A DNA stretch of 64,000 nucleotides, from NCBI RefSeq assembly GCF_013402795.1, contig NZ_CP058595.1, positions 2,451,848 through 2,515,847 on the forward strand, read 5' to 3'. Below, piece by piece: positions 31,446 through 41,375 of the stretch. This stretch comes from Costertonia aggregata. Its GTDB lineage: Bacteria; Bacteroidota; Bacteroidia; Flavobacteriales; Flavobacteriaceae. Positions within the stretch are counted from its first letter, which is position 1. Each line of letters starts with the position of its first letter. The translations under genes were made by a program, and so were the position numbers. The notes beneath the pieces are model-generated. The model had not been told where the DNA came from. It searched no databases and was given only the letters and a program-made list of their open reading frames with translations.

Positions 31446-32879
31446 TTAGAACGGAGCAACCAAAATCTCAACACGCCTATTTTTTCGACGGTTTCCATCA
31501 TTCTCATTGGGTGCTAATGGGCTGGTTTCACCAAGACCTACTTCCTTCCATTTGAAGCTGGAGTTGTTTATGGATTTTCTGAGTTCAGCAGCTACGGTTG
31601 CTGCCCTTTTTTTGGAAAGCACTAGGTTTGTTTGGTCACTGCCCACATCATCGGTATGCCCTTCCACGGTAATGGTACCCTTGGGAATGTCCTGTATTTG
31701 TTGGGCCAGTTTACGTATCGCTTTGGCACCTTCGGGTTTGAGTTCATGTTCTCCCGTATCAAAGAGCACGGCACTGTCCAAGCTCATGCGTAGGGCACCG
31801 CCAATGGCTGCCACGGCATCAATGTCTGCGCCGGGCGGTGGCCCGAAACTAGTCTTTAAATCGGTTATTTTTATATAATTAAAGGTTTCGCCAGGCTTTA
31901 CATAATCCGTAATATCTTTTAAGCCAGTACCTCCTTCCACTTTTCCGATGTCAATCCAACTTTGACCATCTTTGCTAAGCTGAAGATTTGTAGGTTCTAT
32001 AGCAGCACCCTGTTCGAACACGAAAATATCAGGACCATTGACATCCGTTATGGCATTATCCTTAAAAAAAAGTACGATAGAGCCTCCAGAACCAAGAATT
32101 GTACAGTCTGTTTGTAAATCAGCATCACCTTGAGAAGTTCCCAAACATCTTTCTGGAAAGAATCCGTCAGGCTCACCTGGTTTAAAAAACACTACTGAAT
32201 CAGCGAACGAAAGTGTGCCCATAGGTAGATAAACCATTTCCTTTCGCGAATCCACGTAAGTGTCCTCCATATTTTTGGTCAGGGCAAACCAAGATGGATT
32301 CAGTTTGTAAAATGCTCTCTTCGCTTTTTCGGCCCTAGCCTTAAAATTGGTCGTACGCACTTTGGCCTCGGTCTTACTTTCTTCGAGCAGTTCGATAAAG
32401 TTTTGTGATGCTTCACCACTGGCGATATACGCCTCGACTTCAGGATTGCTCAAACTCTGCTCAATGTCTTCGGCATGTTTGACGCTGACGATATTGTTAT
32501 CGGGCATGGCCGTAAGGGCTATCTGTACTTCCTTTTCGCTGACCCCAACCATTTTGGCGAATAATTGCCGGGCGTAGGCCCCTTTATCGCTTCTTAGGAG
32601 TTCGAGGTTTAAAGCCCCTTTTTCGGTAAACAGTCCCTGGCTTGTAGAATCTTTGGCCCCGCCCGACATTAGGTCGCCCATACCTTTCATGAGTTCATCA
32701 ATGTCGATGTCCTCCATGGCCTCCTCCAAGTCTTCGGTTGCTTCTCGAAGGTCAGGTTCTTCAACTGCCTTGCCTTGGTCATTTTGAATTGTATTCTTCT
32801 TCGGGCTTTCGTTGCAGGCCAATAGCCCTAACACCAAAATCGTAAAGATTGCAAAAGGTCGTCGTGTATTCATCATCAT
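31446..32879 (-). CDS. OmpA-domain lipoprotein with large N-terminal extension
   Basis: This 477-residue protein has lipobox LVLGLLAC (Cys about 22). The N-terminal part (30-210) is acidic and helical. The middle part (about 215-345) has PDGFFPERCLGTSQGDADLQ and PTNLQLSKDGQSWIDIGKVE, like a carbohydrate-binding/discoidin-type beta sandwich. The C-terminal OmpA domain (about 365-475) has LFDTGEHELKPEGAKAI, TVEGHTDDVGSDQTNLVLSK and NRRKNRRVEILV, including the peptidoglycan-binding Asp and Arg. It should tie the outer membrane to the cell wall. It starts one base after the end of the 651-residue gene. Confidence 0.85.
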   Translation of the reverse strand: MMMNTRRPFAIFTILVLGLLACNESPKKNTIQNDQGKAVEEPDLREATEDLEEAMEDIDIDELMKGMGDLMSGGAKDSTSQGLFTEKGALNLELLRSDKGAYARQLFAKMVGVSEKEVQIALTAMPDNNIVSVKHAEDIEQSLSNPEVEAYIASGEASQNFIELLEESKTEAKVRTTNFKARAEKAKRAFYKLNPSWFALTKNMEDTYVDSRKEMVYLPMGTLSFADSVVFFKPGEPDGFFPERCLGTSQGDADLQTDCTILGSGGSIVLFFKDNAITDVNGPDIFVFEQGAAIEPTNLQLSKDGQSWIDIGKVEGGTGLKDITDYVKPGETFNYIKITDLKTSFGPPPGADIDAVAAIGGALRMSLDSAVLFDTGEHELKPEGAKAIRKLAQQIQDIPKGTITVEGHTDDVGSDQTNLVLSKKRAATVAAELRKSINNSSFKWKEVGLGETSPLAPNENDGNRRKNRRVEILVAPF

Positions 32880-32880
32880 G

Positions 32881-34836
32881 CTATTTGTAGGTGGCGTACC
32901 GCTGCTTCATAAATTCATGGTAGATAAAGCCGTATTTGCTGTACCAGTTTTCTTCACCCAGTTTTTTTTCACAGGCATCTATTTCCAGTAGCACATTGTA
33001 CAGCCGCTGTGTCAGTTCATTATGCTTATTTTTATAGGTCTTATCAAATTCTTCTATCGATTTCAAGACTTTGGCACGTTCTTTTTGCCACGCCAAACCA
33101 GAAACAGGGTGTATACCTGAGAAATTATCTCCGAAGGAAAGACCGAAATCGGTCACTTTTTTGGTATGCTGGCCAATTTTGAGCAATTTTTCCAATCTAT
33201 ACCGCTGTTCGTGAAGGTTGTCATAGGCACGGGCGAGGCAGTCACAACCTTCTTTGTTTTCTGAGCCTTCTTCTTCAGAAACTCCATCTTTATTATCGAC
33301 TTCCGATGATTTTGTACCGTTGCCACCATCTTTTGAAGCATCAACTTGGTCTTGCTTGTCTTGATTTCTGTCTGGGTCTTTTTTATCGCTACGATCTTTA
33401 TCTTTACCATCCCCGAAATTTTCAGAACCATCATTGTTTGAACTGTCACCTGAGTCGTTTTGTCTTTGTTGTATTGCAGCAACTTCCCTTGCATAGCCTG
33501 ACATAACTTCAGAAACCGAAGTTGTGTAGTTCGATGATGCATTCGAGCGACCTCGTTCGAGAGCCCTTGTGATGGAGTTGATATCATTTTGATACCTTTC
33601 TGTGGCACTGGCAATGGCATTTGGATCACCATTGGCATTTCTAATGTCGGCGTTGTATTGTTGGGTAATGGCTTGATTGGAAGTATTGAATGTCGAAAGC
33701 TGTGCTTCAATCATGGTATTTCGAATTTCTTTGGCTTGCTTGAGACCTCGCTCTTTTCGTTCTTCGGCTTTGGCCAAGGCTTCATCAATGTTTTCGTCTT
33801 TTTCATTAGAATCGGAAGTGTCCGGTTCACCGTCGGAAGTTCCACTGCTCGAACTGTTCGGTGAATTTTTAGACTGGGAATCCTCACCGCCATAGTTCTG
33901 CTCACTTCTTCTGGCAGTTTCGTTGCAACTGGTCGGCAACGAGGGTTGACCAGCAGGATCGAGCAAAGGTTCGAAATCAGTATCACTAGGACTCAAAACA
34001 TCATAGTGGTTTCTTCGTCCAGAACCATATTCCTTACCGACGGCATCCAGTAACTTTTCCGCCACATTGGCTATGGTCTTTCCAGAAATGGAGTTTCCCA
34101 AGCCTTGCACAATTCCCGCCTCAGCCATTGGAATAAAAAAGAGCAGTGCGATGACTGTAGCAGCTCCTTTTCTTTTTTTACGGAAAAATAAAAAAACGAT
34201 TATACCAAGTACAAGAATCGCTATCGGTATAATATAGTAGGTAAACGTACTGGAAGATTCCGACGCTGCACTAGAAGTCGTGGCGTTTGTGTTTCCTTCC
34301 GTATCCATTATTTCGTTCGAAGAAACCGATTTCATCGTGGAAGCGTCAACAAAAAGATTGCTGGCGGGAAATAACTCGCGGCCTGCTGAGACTGCCACCA
34401 CGAACGGAATCCCCTTTTCAGGCGATGATATGATAATTCCAAATTGTAATGCGGTTCTAAAGTTGACCTTATATTCACCGTTTTTGGTAGCTCCTTCGCG
34501 GTGTATATCTTCCCAGTCATTTTTAACGATTTTGACGTCAAGTTTTCGGCCATCTTCTGAAATAACATGAACCATGGAGGACCGGAGAATATAGCCCAAA
34601 CCTTTAATGGCAATACGGCTTTCGACACCATCGGTAATCCCCTTAAAAAAACGCACGGTATAGTCTTGGTCATCTTCGGGTACGGGCAACTCTTCTTTTA
34701 CTATGGGAATGTCTTCGTCATCTATGGAGGGGGGAATGAACCCCTTATCCTCTTGGCTGGTTACGGTGGCTCCAAATAAGAGAAAAACCAAATAAACCAA
34801 TCTTATTGTTTTCGAGTAAGTACTTTTCATGACCAT
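32881..34836 (-). CDS. Membrane/periplasmic protein with coiled coils and low-complexity linker
   Basis: This 651-residue protein has an N-terminal signal, a soluble domain of about 170 residues (YTVRFFKGITDGVESRIAIK, FGIIISSPEKGIPFVVAVSA), a transmembrane helix (YYIIPIAILVLGIIVFLFF, about 200) and a second hydrophobic segment (TVIALLFFIPMAEAG, about 228). Long Asp/Ser/Asn/Lys-rich stretches surround a helical region (IDEALAKAEERKERGLKQAK). The C-terminal 110 residues are soluble, with a CDCLARAYDNLHEQR coiled coil. No family is recognised. It abuts the genes on both sides without spacing, so co-translation is likely. Confidence 0.6.
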   Translation of the reverse strand: MVMKSTYSKTIRLVYLVFLLFGATVTSQEDKGFIPPSIDDEDIPIVKEELPVPEDDQDYTVRFFKGITDGVESRIAIKGLGYILRSSMVHVISEDGRKLDVKIVKNDWEDIHREGATKNGEYKVNFRTALQFGIIISSPEKGIPFVVAVSAGRELFPASNLFVDASTMKSVSSNEIMDTEGNTNATTSSAASESSSTFTYYIIPIAILVLGIIVFLFFRKKRKGAATVIALLFFIPMAEAGIVQGLGNSISGKTIANVAEKLLDAVGKEYGSGRRNHYDVLSPSDTDFEPLLDPAGQPSLPTSCNETARRSEQNYGGEDSQSKNSPNSSSSGTSDGEPDTSDSNEKDENIDEALAKAEERKERGLKQAKEIRNTMIEAQLSTFNTSNQAITQQYNADIRNANGDPNAIASATERYQNDINSITRALERGRSNASSNYTTSVSEVMSGYAREVAAIQQRQNDSGDSSNNDGSENFGDGKDKDRSDKKDPDRNQDKQDQVDASKDGGNGTKSSEVDNKDGVSEEEGSENKEGCDCLARAYDNLHEQRYRLEKLLKIGQHTKKVTDFGLSFGDNFSGIHPVSGLAWQKERAKVLKSIEEFDKTYKNKHNELTQRLYNVLLEIDACEKKLGEENWYSKYGFIYHEFMKQRYATYK

Positions 34837-35463
34837 TTATTTTCTATGTTTTTTCAATAAGTAGTTTGTAAGTATTACCATCTTCTGGGTAAGCTCTTGG
34901 TGCTGTGCTTCGGTACGGTCGGTCATGGCTTCACTTTTAACGCCGTACGAAATCAGAAAAGCATTATCATAGTTTTCATTGTAGATAAGCACGCGGCCCA
35001 CATGGGGCTGGCGAAAGATATAGGCATCCCCGGTTTCAGCGAGCTCAATGCCAATGCCCTGCATGGCCTGTTCAGGATATTTTTCTTGATTCTTCAGTGC
35101 GCCCTGAATCTCTCTCTTGTTTTGGTCTTTTGAACTGGGTGTAGGTTCCCATAGAATAGTAGTGGGGTCACCCAATTTATTTTTTCCGAAACCCTCAAGG
35201 TCAAAGGAACAGAAGTTTGGTTTTTGATAGTCTGAAACGCTTACATCGCTTTCTGAAACACCAATGGTCTTGGCGAACTCAGAAGCATCCATACCGCATT
35301 GATAGTCGACCAATAGTGTGGTGTAATTGCCACTGGGCAAGGTCTTGGTTTCCTCTTTTGTAGTTGTCTCTTTATTTTTTTGGTTTTTTTCAGTTTTTTT
35401 AGAAGCTTCTCCACAGGAAAGCAATACCGAGAATAAGAGTACGGGTATTATTTTTCTTTGCAT
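34837..35463 (-). CDS. Lipoprotein of unknown function
   Basis: This 208-residue protein has lipobox LFSVLLSC (Cys about 17) followed by a Lys/Glu/Thr linker. The globular part has LLVDYQCGMDASEFAKTIGV, YQKPNFCSFDLEGFGKNKLG and HVGRVLIYNENYDNAFLISY. Two Cys in the mature part could pair. The last base of the stop directly precedes the next gene's start (34836), a strong sign of one operon. No family recognised. Confidence 0.6.
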   Translation of the reverse strand: MQRKIIPVLLFSVLLSCGEASKKTEKNQKNKETTTKEETKTLPSGNYTTLLVDYQCGMDASEFAKTIGVSESDVSVSDYQKPNFCSFDLEGFGKNKLGDPTTILWEPTPSSKDQNKREIQGALKNQEKYPEQAMQGIGIELAETGDAYIFRQPHVGRVLIYNENYDNAFLISYGVKSEAMTDRTEAQHQELTQKMVILTNYLLKKHRK

Positions 35464-35564
35464 CAGATTGTATTTTAAAAGATTTATAAATGTCCATTTA
35501 TTGTAAAGGGTTTGGCCTCACCATAATATTAAATGGAGTTCCATTGAATATTTAGTTTCTTTTT

Positions 35565-36833
35565 TCAATCAAATGCCCACACGTCGTTATACCTTAAATT
35601 ACCACCACCAAAACCACCGATAACCCAAATTTTATTGTCAAAGACTACTGAAGAGTGCCGGTTTCTTGCAGGAAAGAACGCATTTGGAGTTGCTTCAAAC
35701 CAATTTGTACCATTTGAAGAGTACCAAATATCATTTTTGAATTCCACATCATAACCCCCGATCACCCATATTTTATCATCAAATTCTACCGATGCGAAAC
35801 CAGACCTATCTGAAAATTCGGCATTGGAGGTAGCTTCCGTCCAATTGACTCCATCTGAGGAAAACCAGATATCGTTTTTTCTTGTTTCGCCATCCCTCGC
35901 TCCCAATATCCAGACTTTGTCTCTGAATACCATGGCACCGAATCGTTCTCTTACAGAAAAAGGAGCACTGGAAGTTGCTTCGACCCATTCTACCCCATTT
36001 GTAGAGTACCAGACATCATTTTTTCTTGACGTATCATCTTCGCCTGCAATGACCCATATCTTGCCATCAAACACTACTGCCTTATGACTGTCTCTTGGAG
36101 AAAATGCGGCTTCAGGCGTAGCTTCGGTCCAAGTGATGCCATCGGAAGAATACCAAACATCGTTTTTCTTTCCAAAACCGTCTCTACCACCTATAACCCA
36201 CATTTTATCATCAAAAATTACGGAAGCATGAGCACGTCTGGCCGAGAAAGCAGCTTCTGCATTGACTTCCATCCAGTCGACACCGTTTGAAGACCTCCAT
36301 ATATCATTACGTGAAATACCAGTATACCCCGCTATCAACCAAAGTTGATTTTCAAAGGCCAGTGTGGAATGTCCCCATCTAGCTAAAAATGATGCTTCGT
36401 CAACTAGGGCGTTCTCTGGGAAGTTTAGATTTCTTGTTCTGAAATGAAAAGTTTCACTTTCGGTCTGGTTGCCTTGACTGTCCTTTGCGATAACCTTCCA
36501 ATAATAATCGGTCAATACAAATAGTCTATCACTCAGTGTGAAATTAGTACTTGATAAATTTTCGGCAATCAAAGTTGATGGTTGTTCGTCGGTATCTAAA
36601 AAAAGCGAATATGTGACTTCATCATTTTCAGGGTCACTGGCAGTGTTCCATTGAAAGCTGGGAAATAAATCAACCTCATTGGCCCCATTGATAACTTCGA
36701 CCAGTTCAAATGCATTTGGGGGTTGATTTTCAACAGCTGTTGTGTTGTCCTCATCATCTTTTCCGCAAGAAGCAATGAAAAATGGTATGCTAATTATTAT
36801 GGACAAGCTAATTTTTGATATGTTTTTTTTCAT
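35565..36833 (-). CDS. Kelch/galactose-oxidase-type beta-propeller lipoprotein
   Basis: This 422-residue protein has lipobox PFFIASC (Cys about 23). A fibronectin type III-like domain spans about 35-130 (FQWNTASDPENDEVTYSLFL, YYWKVIAKDSQGNQTESETF). Six Kelch-like repeats follow, each with RxxHASVIFDDKMWVIGGRD followed by KNDVWYSSDGITWTEAT. Repeats of about 47 residues give a closed six-blade propeller. It is probably a surface binding protein. Flanking gaps (9 and 101 bases) suggest it sits in the operon as an accessory gene. Confidence 0.85.
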   Translation of the reverse strand: MKKNISKISLSIIISIPFFIASCGKDDEDNTTAVENQPPNAFELVEVINGANEVDLFPSFQWNTASDPENDEVTYSLFLDTDEQPSTLIAENLSSTNFTLSDRLFVLTDYYWKVIAKDSQGNQTESETFHFRTRNLNFPENALVDEASFLARWGHSTLAFENQLWLIAGYTGISRNDIWRSSNGVDWMEVNAEAAFSARRAHASVIFDDKMWVIGGRDGFGKKNDVWYSSDGITWTEATPEAAFSPRDSHKAVVFDGKIWVIAGEDDTSRKNDVWYSTNGVEWVEATSSAPFSVRERFGAMVFRDKVWILGARDGETRKNDIWFSSDGVNWTEATSNAEFSDRSGFASVEFDDKIWVIGGYDVEFKNDIWYSSNGTNWFEATPNAFFPARNRHSSVVFDNKIWVIGGFGGGNLRYNDVWAFD

Positions 36834-36842
36834 ATTTAAAAT

Positions 36843-37640
36843 TTAAAAGGCGCTTTTATAGGTATTGGTGTCTATCTTCATATCGGTCGGGCCCAACTCT
36901 ACACACAACATGTGTACTTTCTGCGGTTTTTTTTTATTGGTCACGGTCATGTCCATCTCAAGGGCAAGGCCATCAATTAGGGTCATCCACTTATGGTCGA
37001 CACCAGAATGTTTGGCGTTTTTGATCTGTAGTTCTGAAAATCCGCCGGGATAGCGAATCTCGGTCTCATCGGTGACCCAGACGATACCATGGTATTCCTT
37101 ACCCTGCACCTTATAACCTTTGCAGCGATAACCAAGGATTTCCTTTTCTTCACCAGTAGCTGAAACATCAATAGCTGTCATATCTGTGGCATCCTCAATC
37201 TTATTGGGTGAAAACGCAATGCTGGTCTTAGTTTTCTGGTCGCCCAAGTCCATAAAACTGTGTATTTTGTTTTGGTTGAGATCAATGACCGATAGCGCTT
37301 TTTCGCCGGGCTGTATTTCGATACTGCTGCCCAGCACATTTTCATCTTCACCAAAGTATGAGGTTATCAATAATGTGTCTTTTTTCTGTACCAACTGGAT
37401 CTTATAATAACTGTCAAAATGATACTTTTCTGGTGTTTTGGTGGCTCTATTATGAGTGGGATTTTTTTTATGAAAAACTGAATCAATGGTCTGGTCGGTC
37501 TTCTTTGAGGTTTCACTTTCAACACGTCGTTCAATGGTGCGCTCTACTGCCTGTTTTGCCTTTTTGCCCAATTTCTTTAAGAATTGGCCGTGGCTTGAAA
37601 CCACTATTAAACAAATCAATAGTGTTGTAATGTTTCTCAT
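36843..37640 (-). CDS. DUF4412-like secreted protein
   Basis: This 265-residue protein has signal peptide MRNITTLLICLIVVSSHGQ. It begins with a basic amphipathic helix (FLKKLGKKAKQAVERTIERR) that is repeated almost identically in the OmpA protein at 42086-43384. The body (about 75-250) resembles DUF4412: KALSVIDLNQNKIHSFMDLG, GEEKEILGYRCKGYKVQGKE, YHGIVWVTDETEIRYP. It is four bases from the next gene in the operon. Function unknown. Confidence 0.7.
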   Translation of the reverse strand: MRNITTLLICLIVVSSHGQFLKKLGKKAKQAVERTIERRVESETSKKTDQTIDSVFHKKNPTHNRATKTPEKYHFDSYYKIQLVQKKDTLLITSYFGEDENVLGSSIEIQPGEKALSVIDLNQNKIHSFMDLGDQKTKTSIAFSPNKIEDATDMTAIDVSATGEEKEILGYRCKGYKVQGKEYHGIVWVTDETEIRYPGGFSELQIKNAKHSGVDHKWMTLIDGLALEMDMTVTNKKKPQKVHMLCVELGPTDMKIDTNTYKSAF

Positions 37641-37644
37641 GGTA

Positions 37645-38013
37645 TTAGTTTTTTCGTTTTGGTGATTCGGCCATTGCCTTTTTCAACTGTTGGGCAAAGA
37701 CCAGCTTTAAAGAATCTTTTTGTTTAGGTTCTGTATTGGATTCAATGAGCCTGTATTGTTGAAGGAGGTTTTCTTTTAATTTAGGGTCAAAATCTGACTG
37801 TAATAGCATTTGTTCATAATTTTCGAATCCTGCTAATGAGTTATCCTTGTTCTTATCACCTCCAAAAACAGTTTTGAATACATCAAACTGGGCTTCGACC
37901 AAATTCATCTGTTTAGTGGTGTCTTTTGCCTGCTGTGATTTCTTTTGCTGTGCTTGGCCAACTTGTACCAACAATAGCACTATAGTAATTTGTAATACGA
38001 CTGTGGTTTTCAT
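37645..38013 (-). CDS. Small secreted helical protein
   Basis: This 122-residue protein has signal peptide MKTTVVLQITIVLLLVQVGQ. The mature chain is helical and charged (MNLVEAQFDVFKTVFGGDKN, LKENLLQQYRLIESNTEP, LVFAQQLKKAMAESPKRKN). Its ATG overlaps the TGA of the 51-residue gene upstream (ATGA), so the two are translationally coupled. Unknown family. Confidence 0.65.
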   Translation of the reverse strand: MKTTVVLQITIVLLLVQVGQAQQKKSQQAKDTTKQMNLVEAQFDVFKTVFGGDKNKDNSLAGFENYEQMLLQSDFDPKLKENLLQQYRLIESNTEPKQKDSLKLVFAQQLKKAMAESPKRKN

Positions 38014-38165
38014 TGTTTTCTGAATTTTGTTTTTTTAAGCAACCGATTCTTGTCTATAATCTTCAATTCATAATTGCCATCATTGAGACGGGCCACATTG
38101 AGGTATATTTCACATTTGGGCATTTTAGGGAGATGGCCCATGAGTTTTGTCTTTTTTTTCTTCAT
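38010..38165 (-). CDS. 51-residue basic protein, first gene of the envelope operon
   Basis: ATG at 38163-38165, TGA at 38010-38012 overlapping the next start as ATGA. The protein starts MKKKKTKLMGHLPKMPKCEI and continues YLNVARLNDGNYELKIIDKN, ending LLKKTKFRKQ. The beta-strand pattern in the middle and basic ends suggest a small soluble or peripheral protein. The overlap with a bona fide gene, the lack of any other ORF in the gap and a promoter-like TACTTTTG about 42 bases upstream support it. It would be missed by length cut-offs. Confidence 0.65.
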   Translation of the reverse strand: MKKKKTKLMGHLPKMPKCEIYLNVARLNDGNYELKIIDKNRLLKKTKFRKQ

Positions 38166-38206
38166 GTTTGAGTCAATCGGTTTATGACATCCCCAACTGT
38201 TCAGGC

Positions 38207-38214
38207 CAAAAGTA
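38207..38214 (-). promoter_or_regulatory. Possible -7 element of the envelope operon
   Basis: The minus strand reads TACTTTTG, matching the Bacteroidota -7 consensus TAnnTTTG, 42 bases before the ATG of the 51-residue gene. I see no good -33 TTTG at the usual spacing, so this is tentative. Confidence 0.35.
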
Positions 38215-38330
38215 GAAGTAAGGCATTATCATGGCTAGCACAGATGTAACCAATGCTTTGTTATATGTAACAATAGAAATAACTAATTGAAAAACAATTA
38301 TTTACATATATGAAAGAAAAATATTAAATC

Positions 38331-41300
38331 TCAAGAATGCATGTAATCGGAAGGGGCTACGCCAAAATGCTCTTTAAAACATTTAGAAAAGTGGGAGTGG
38401 TTGTTGAAACCTACGGTATAGCCAATTTCAGAAACGCTGGCATTGGATTTTTTGAGAAGGTCAGCAGCGAGTTTCAAGCGCTGGCTTCGTATGAATTCGG
38501 TAGTGGCCTGGCCCGTAAGTGCCTTAAGTTTTCGATGCAATTGCATACGGCTCATGCCCAGTGCTTTGGCAAAAGCTTCGGCGTTAAAATTGGATTCGAC
38601 CAATTGATTGTCAAGAACATCTTGAAGGGCATTCAAAAAACGTTCATCGTGTGAACCTATGGAAATTTCCTTAGGGGTGAGTATAACCTCTTTGCTAAAA
38701 CGTTCCTGTAGTCTTTTGCGGTTCTCCAGAAGGTTGTTGACCGTTTGTTTTAGAATTTTATTGTTGAATGGTTTGGTCAGGTAGGCATCGGCACCGGTTT
38801 CAAGCCCTTCCAAGCGGTTTTCATCTCCTGCCTTGGCGGTGAGCATAATGATGGGTATGTGTGATGTGGCATTGTGCATTTTACAATTTTGGGTCAATTT
38901 CAGTCCGTCATCTTCAGGCATCATTAAATCAGTGATAATTAAGTCGGGCACATGCTCTAGGGCAGTGCGGAATCCGGTTTTGCCGTTCTCTGCCATAATG
39001 ATATGGAATGTATTGTCAAACAGGGAAGAAACATACGTGCGCACATCTGTATTGTCATCAACGACAAGAAGAATAGGTTGTTCGCCGTTTGGTACACTTT
39101 GGTCGGATGTAATTACTTTAAACGGGACTTCAACAGAAGAAACATTATAAACAGGTTTGTAATTTTGAATAGTGACCGATTTTTCCGATGCTATAAAGGC
39201 CGATTCGGCAATGGGGAGTTTTACAGAAAAAATCACGGAACCCAATCGGCTTTCAGCTATGATCCTGCCTTTATGCAGCTCTACCAGTTCTTTGGTAAGC
39301 GCTAGGCCAATGCCCGTGCCTGTTTCGTTTTCATGTGCTCTGTGAAAGCGGTTGAAGATTTGTGCCAGTTCCTCTTTTGGGATGTTTACGCCCGTATTTT
39401 TTATCGATAATGCCAATTGTTCAGCTTCCAATTCAGCACAAAATGTGATGCTTGCTTTTTCCGGACTGTACTTTAGCGCATTTCCCAAAAGATTGGTCAC
39501 GATTTTTTGCAATACGTCTTGGTCGTACCAATAGTGGTCGTCATCAATTGAAATAACAACATCCAATAACTGCTTTTTTTGTAGGGCTTGGTATGAAAAC
39601 GATTCCGATAACGTTTTCAGAAAGCCAGGCAAATCTCCATTAGAAACCTGTAAGGAAAAATGGCCTGATTCCAACTTCGATAAATCCAGTAATTGCTCCA
39701 CCAGAGTCTCAAGGCGTTCAGTATTGTTTTTGGCAATAGACAGGTTTTGTTTTTCTGCCGGATTCAAATCATCTTGTTCTAGCTGAGCTTCCAAAGGACC
39801 TCTGATTAAGGTGAGAGGCGTGCGTAACTCATGGGAAATATTGGCGAAGAAGTTGGACTTGGCCACATCCAATTCCCTCAATTTTTTGTTGGTCTTTTGA
39901 CGGTTTTGGTAGAGAACAAATAAAAATAGTCCGGCAAGTGACGTGAGTCCGATACCTCCTAACAGTAGATTACGTTGGCTTTTTTGTTTTTGTTCTGCGA
40001 GTTCGCTTTGAGATTTTAAGAGTGCAATTTCTTGTTCTTTTTGTTCGGTTTGATATTTTGTTTCTAAGTCTTTGGTTAACTCTACATTGATTTTTTTATT
40101 GATGCTATCGGTAATCGACAATTGGTCTTGTTGGTATAGATAGGCCAATTTATAGTTTCCGATTCCTTCATGCGATTTTGCCAATCCTTTGTTGATTTCC
40201 CTAATATATGATAGTTGAAAATTCGTTACACCTCCTTCAATGAGGCTAAGAGCATCATTGAAGTAATCAATTGCCTTAAGGTATTTTGCTTGGTCAATAT
40301 ATAATTGTCCAGCATTCATAGCCAGTTCAAGTTTGCTTTCATTTGTATCTGAATCACTTATTAGACTCTCAGACTTTTTTAAATATTTTTCAGCTTTCTG
40401 ATATTCCCCGATAGAGGAATAATTATTAATCAGTCTTCCATATATTTCTTTCGTTCTAAAGGAGTTTCCATAATTTTCATAAAATTCTTTTGCAGTTTCC
40501 AAGTTTTCAATTGCTTTTTCATTGTTACCTACGGTTTGATAATAAATAGCCCTTAGGATATAAGAATAATTCCTTCCTTCTTGGTCATCAATATGCGAGT
40601 AAGTGGTAAATGCCTTGTCAATGTAGCGCAATGCCCTTTCATCTTTCAGTTCAGCATAAATAGAACCTATGTTGTCATAAACCATTGCTGCAAATCTGCT
40701 TTTGTCTCTATTTGTGGAATGTATAGAATCAGCTTTCAAATAATACTTTAAAGCAATATCATAATTGTTTTTTTTGTAAAACTGATTGCCAAGCATAGTA
40801 TTGGCCGACGCTATCAAATTCCAATCCCCGATAGATTTTGAAATTTCTAATGCACGCTTACCGTATTTTTCCGCATTTTCATAATCTGATTTTCGACTAT
40901 AAAGTATGGCTAATCTTCTATAGTTGTTTGCTTGTAGGCTATCACTATCTATTTTAATTGCCAAATCAAGTGCTTTTTTGGTAAAGAACAGAGAGCTGTC
41001 AATATCATATTTATAATAATGATATTTTGATGCGAGGCCATAAGCATCCATCTTTTTTAAAATATCGTTTTGCGAAAATTCAAGAATTTGATTTTTGTAG
41101 AGATTGGCAGAGTCTAAATTCTCATACAGGTAGCTATCAAAAATCAAAACTAATAAGTTATGCTTATCAGTCTCATTGATTTGATACTTTAAAACTTTTT
41201 TCAGCGAATCTAATCTGTGCAATTCTTGACCAAAACCAAGAATTGACAAAAACAGAAAAACTATTTGGATGAAGCCTTTCATTGCAACGAATGTTTTCAT
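38331..41300 (-). CDS. Hybrid sensor kinase / response regulator with TPR sensor and AraC output
   Basis: This 989-residue one-protein two-component system has a signal peptide and TPR repeats at about 60-400 (YENAEKYGKRALEISKSIGD, YDIALKYYLKADSIHSTN), one membrane helix (about 445-466), and a histidine kinase with H-box NISHELRTPLTLIRGPLEAQ (His about 488). The ATPase domain has NLLGNALKYSP and GTGIGLALTKELVELHKGRI. The receiver has acceptor Asp in DLIITDLMMPEDDG (about 783) and LTKPFN, and the AraC-type HTH ends VSEIGYTVGFNNHSHFSKCF. The periplasmic TPR sensor differs from the propeller sensors of polysaccharide loci. It lies between two blocks of envelope genes and probably regulates them. 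Confidence 0.92.
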   Translation of the reverse strand: MKTFVAMKGFIQIVFLFLSILGFGQELHRLDSLKKVLKYQINETDKHNLLVLIFDSYLYENLDSANLYKNQILEFSQNDILKKMDAYGLASKYHYYKYDIDSSLFFTKKALDLAIKIDSDSLQANNYRRLAILYSRKSDYENAEKYGKRALEISKSIGDWNLIASANTMLGNQFYKKNNYDIALKYYLKADSIHSTNRDKSRFAAMVYDNIGSIYAELKDERALRYIDKAFTTYSHIDDQEGRNYSYILRAIYYQTVGNNEKAIENLETAKEFYENYGNSFRTKEIYGRLINNYSSIGEYQKAEKYLKKSESLISDSDTNESKLELAMNAGQLYIDQAKYLKAIDYFNDALSLIEGGVTNFQLSYIREINKGLAKSHEGIGNYKLAYLYQQDQLSITDSINKKINVELTKDLETKYQTEQKEQEIALLKSQSELAEQKQKSQRNLLLGGIGLTSLAGLFLFVLYQNRQKTNKKLRELDVAKSNFFANISHELRTPLTLIRGPLEAQLEQDDLNPAEKQNLSIAKNNTERLETLVEQLLDLSKLESGHFSLQVSNGDLPGFLKTLSESFSYQALQKKQLLDVVISIDDDHYWYDQDVLQKIVTNLLGNALKYSPEKASITFCAELEAEQLALSIKNTGVNIPKEELAQIFNRFHRAHENETGTGIGLALTKELVELHKGRIIAESRLGSVIFSVKLPIAESAFIASEKSVTIQNYKPVYNVSSVEVPFKVITSDQSVPNGEQPILLVVDDNTDVRTYVSSLFDNTFHIIMAENGKTGFRTALEHVPDLIITDLMMPEDDGLKLTQNCKMHNATSHIPIIMLTAKAGDENRLEGLETGADAYLTKPFNNKILKQTVNNLLENRKRLQERFSKEVILTPKEISIGSHDERFLNALQDVLDNQLVESNFNAEAFAKALGMSRMQLHRKLKALTGQATTEFIRSQRLKLAADLLKKSNASVSEIGYTVGFNNHSHFSKCFKEHFGVAPSDYMHS

Positions 41301-41375
41301 GAATTAAAATATGAGGTTTGCGTAAAGCAAAAAAACCGAAGTATTTCTTCGGCTTTAAAAACTAAAAAAATTAAC

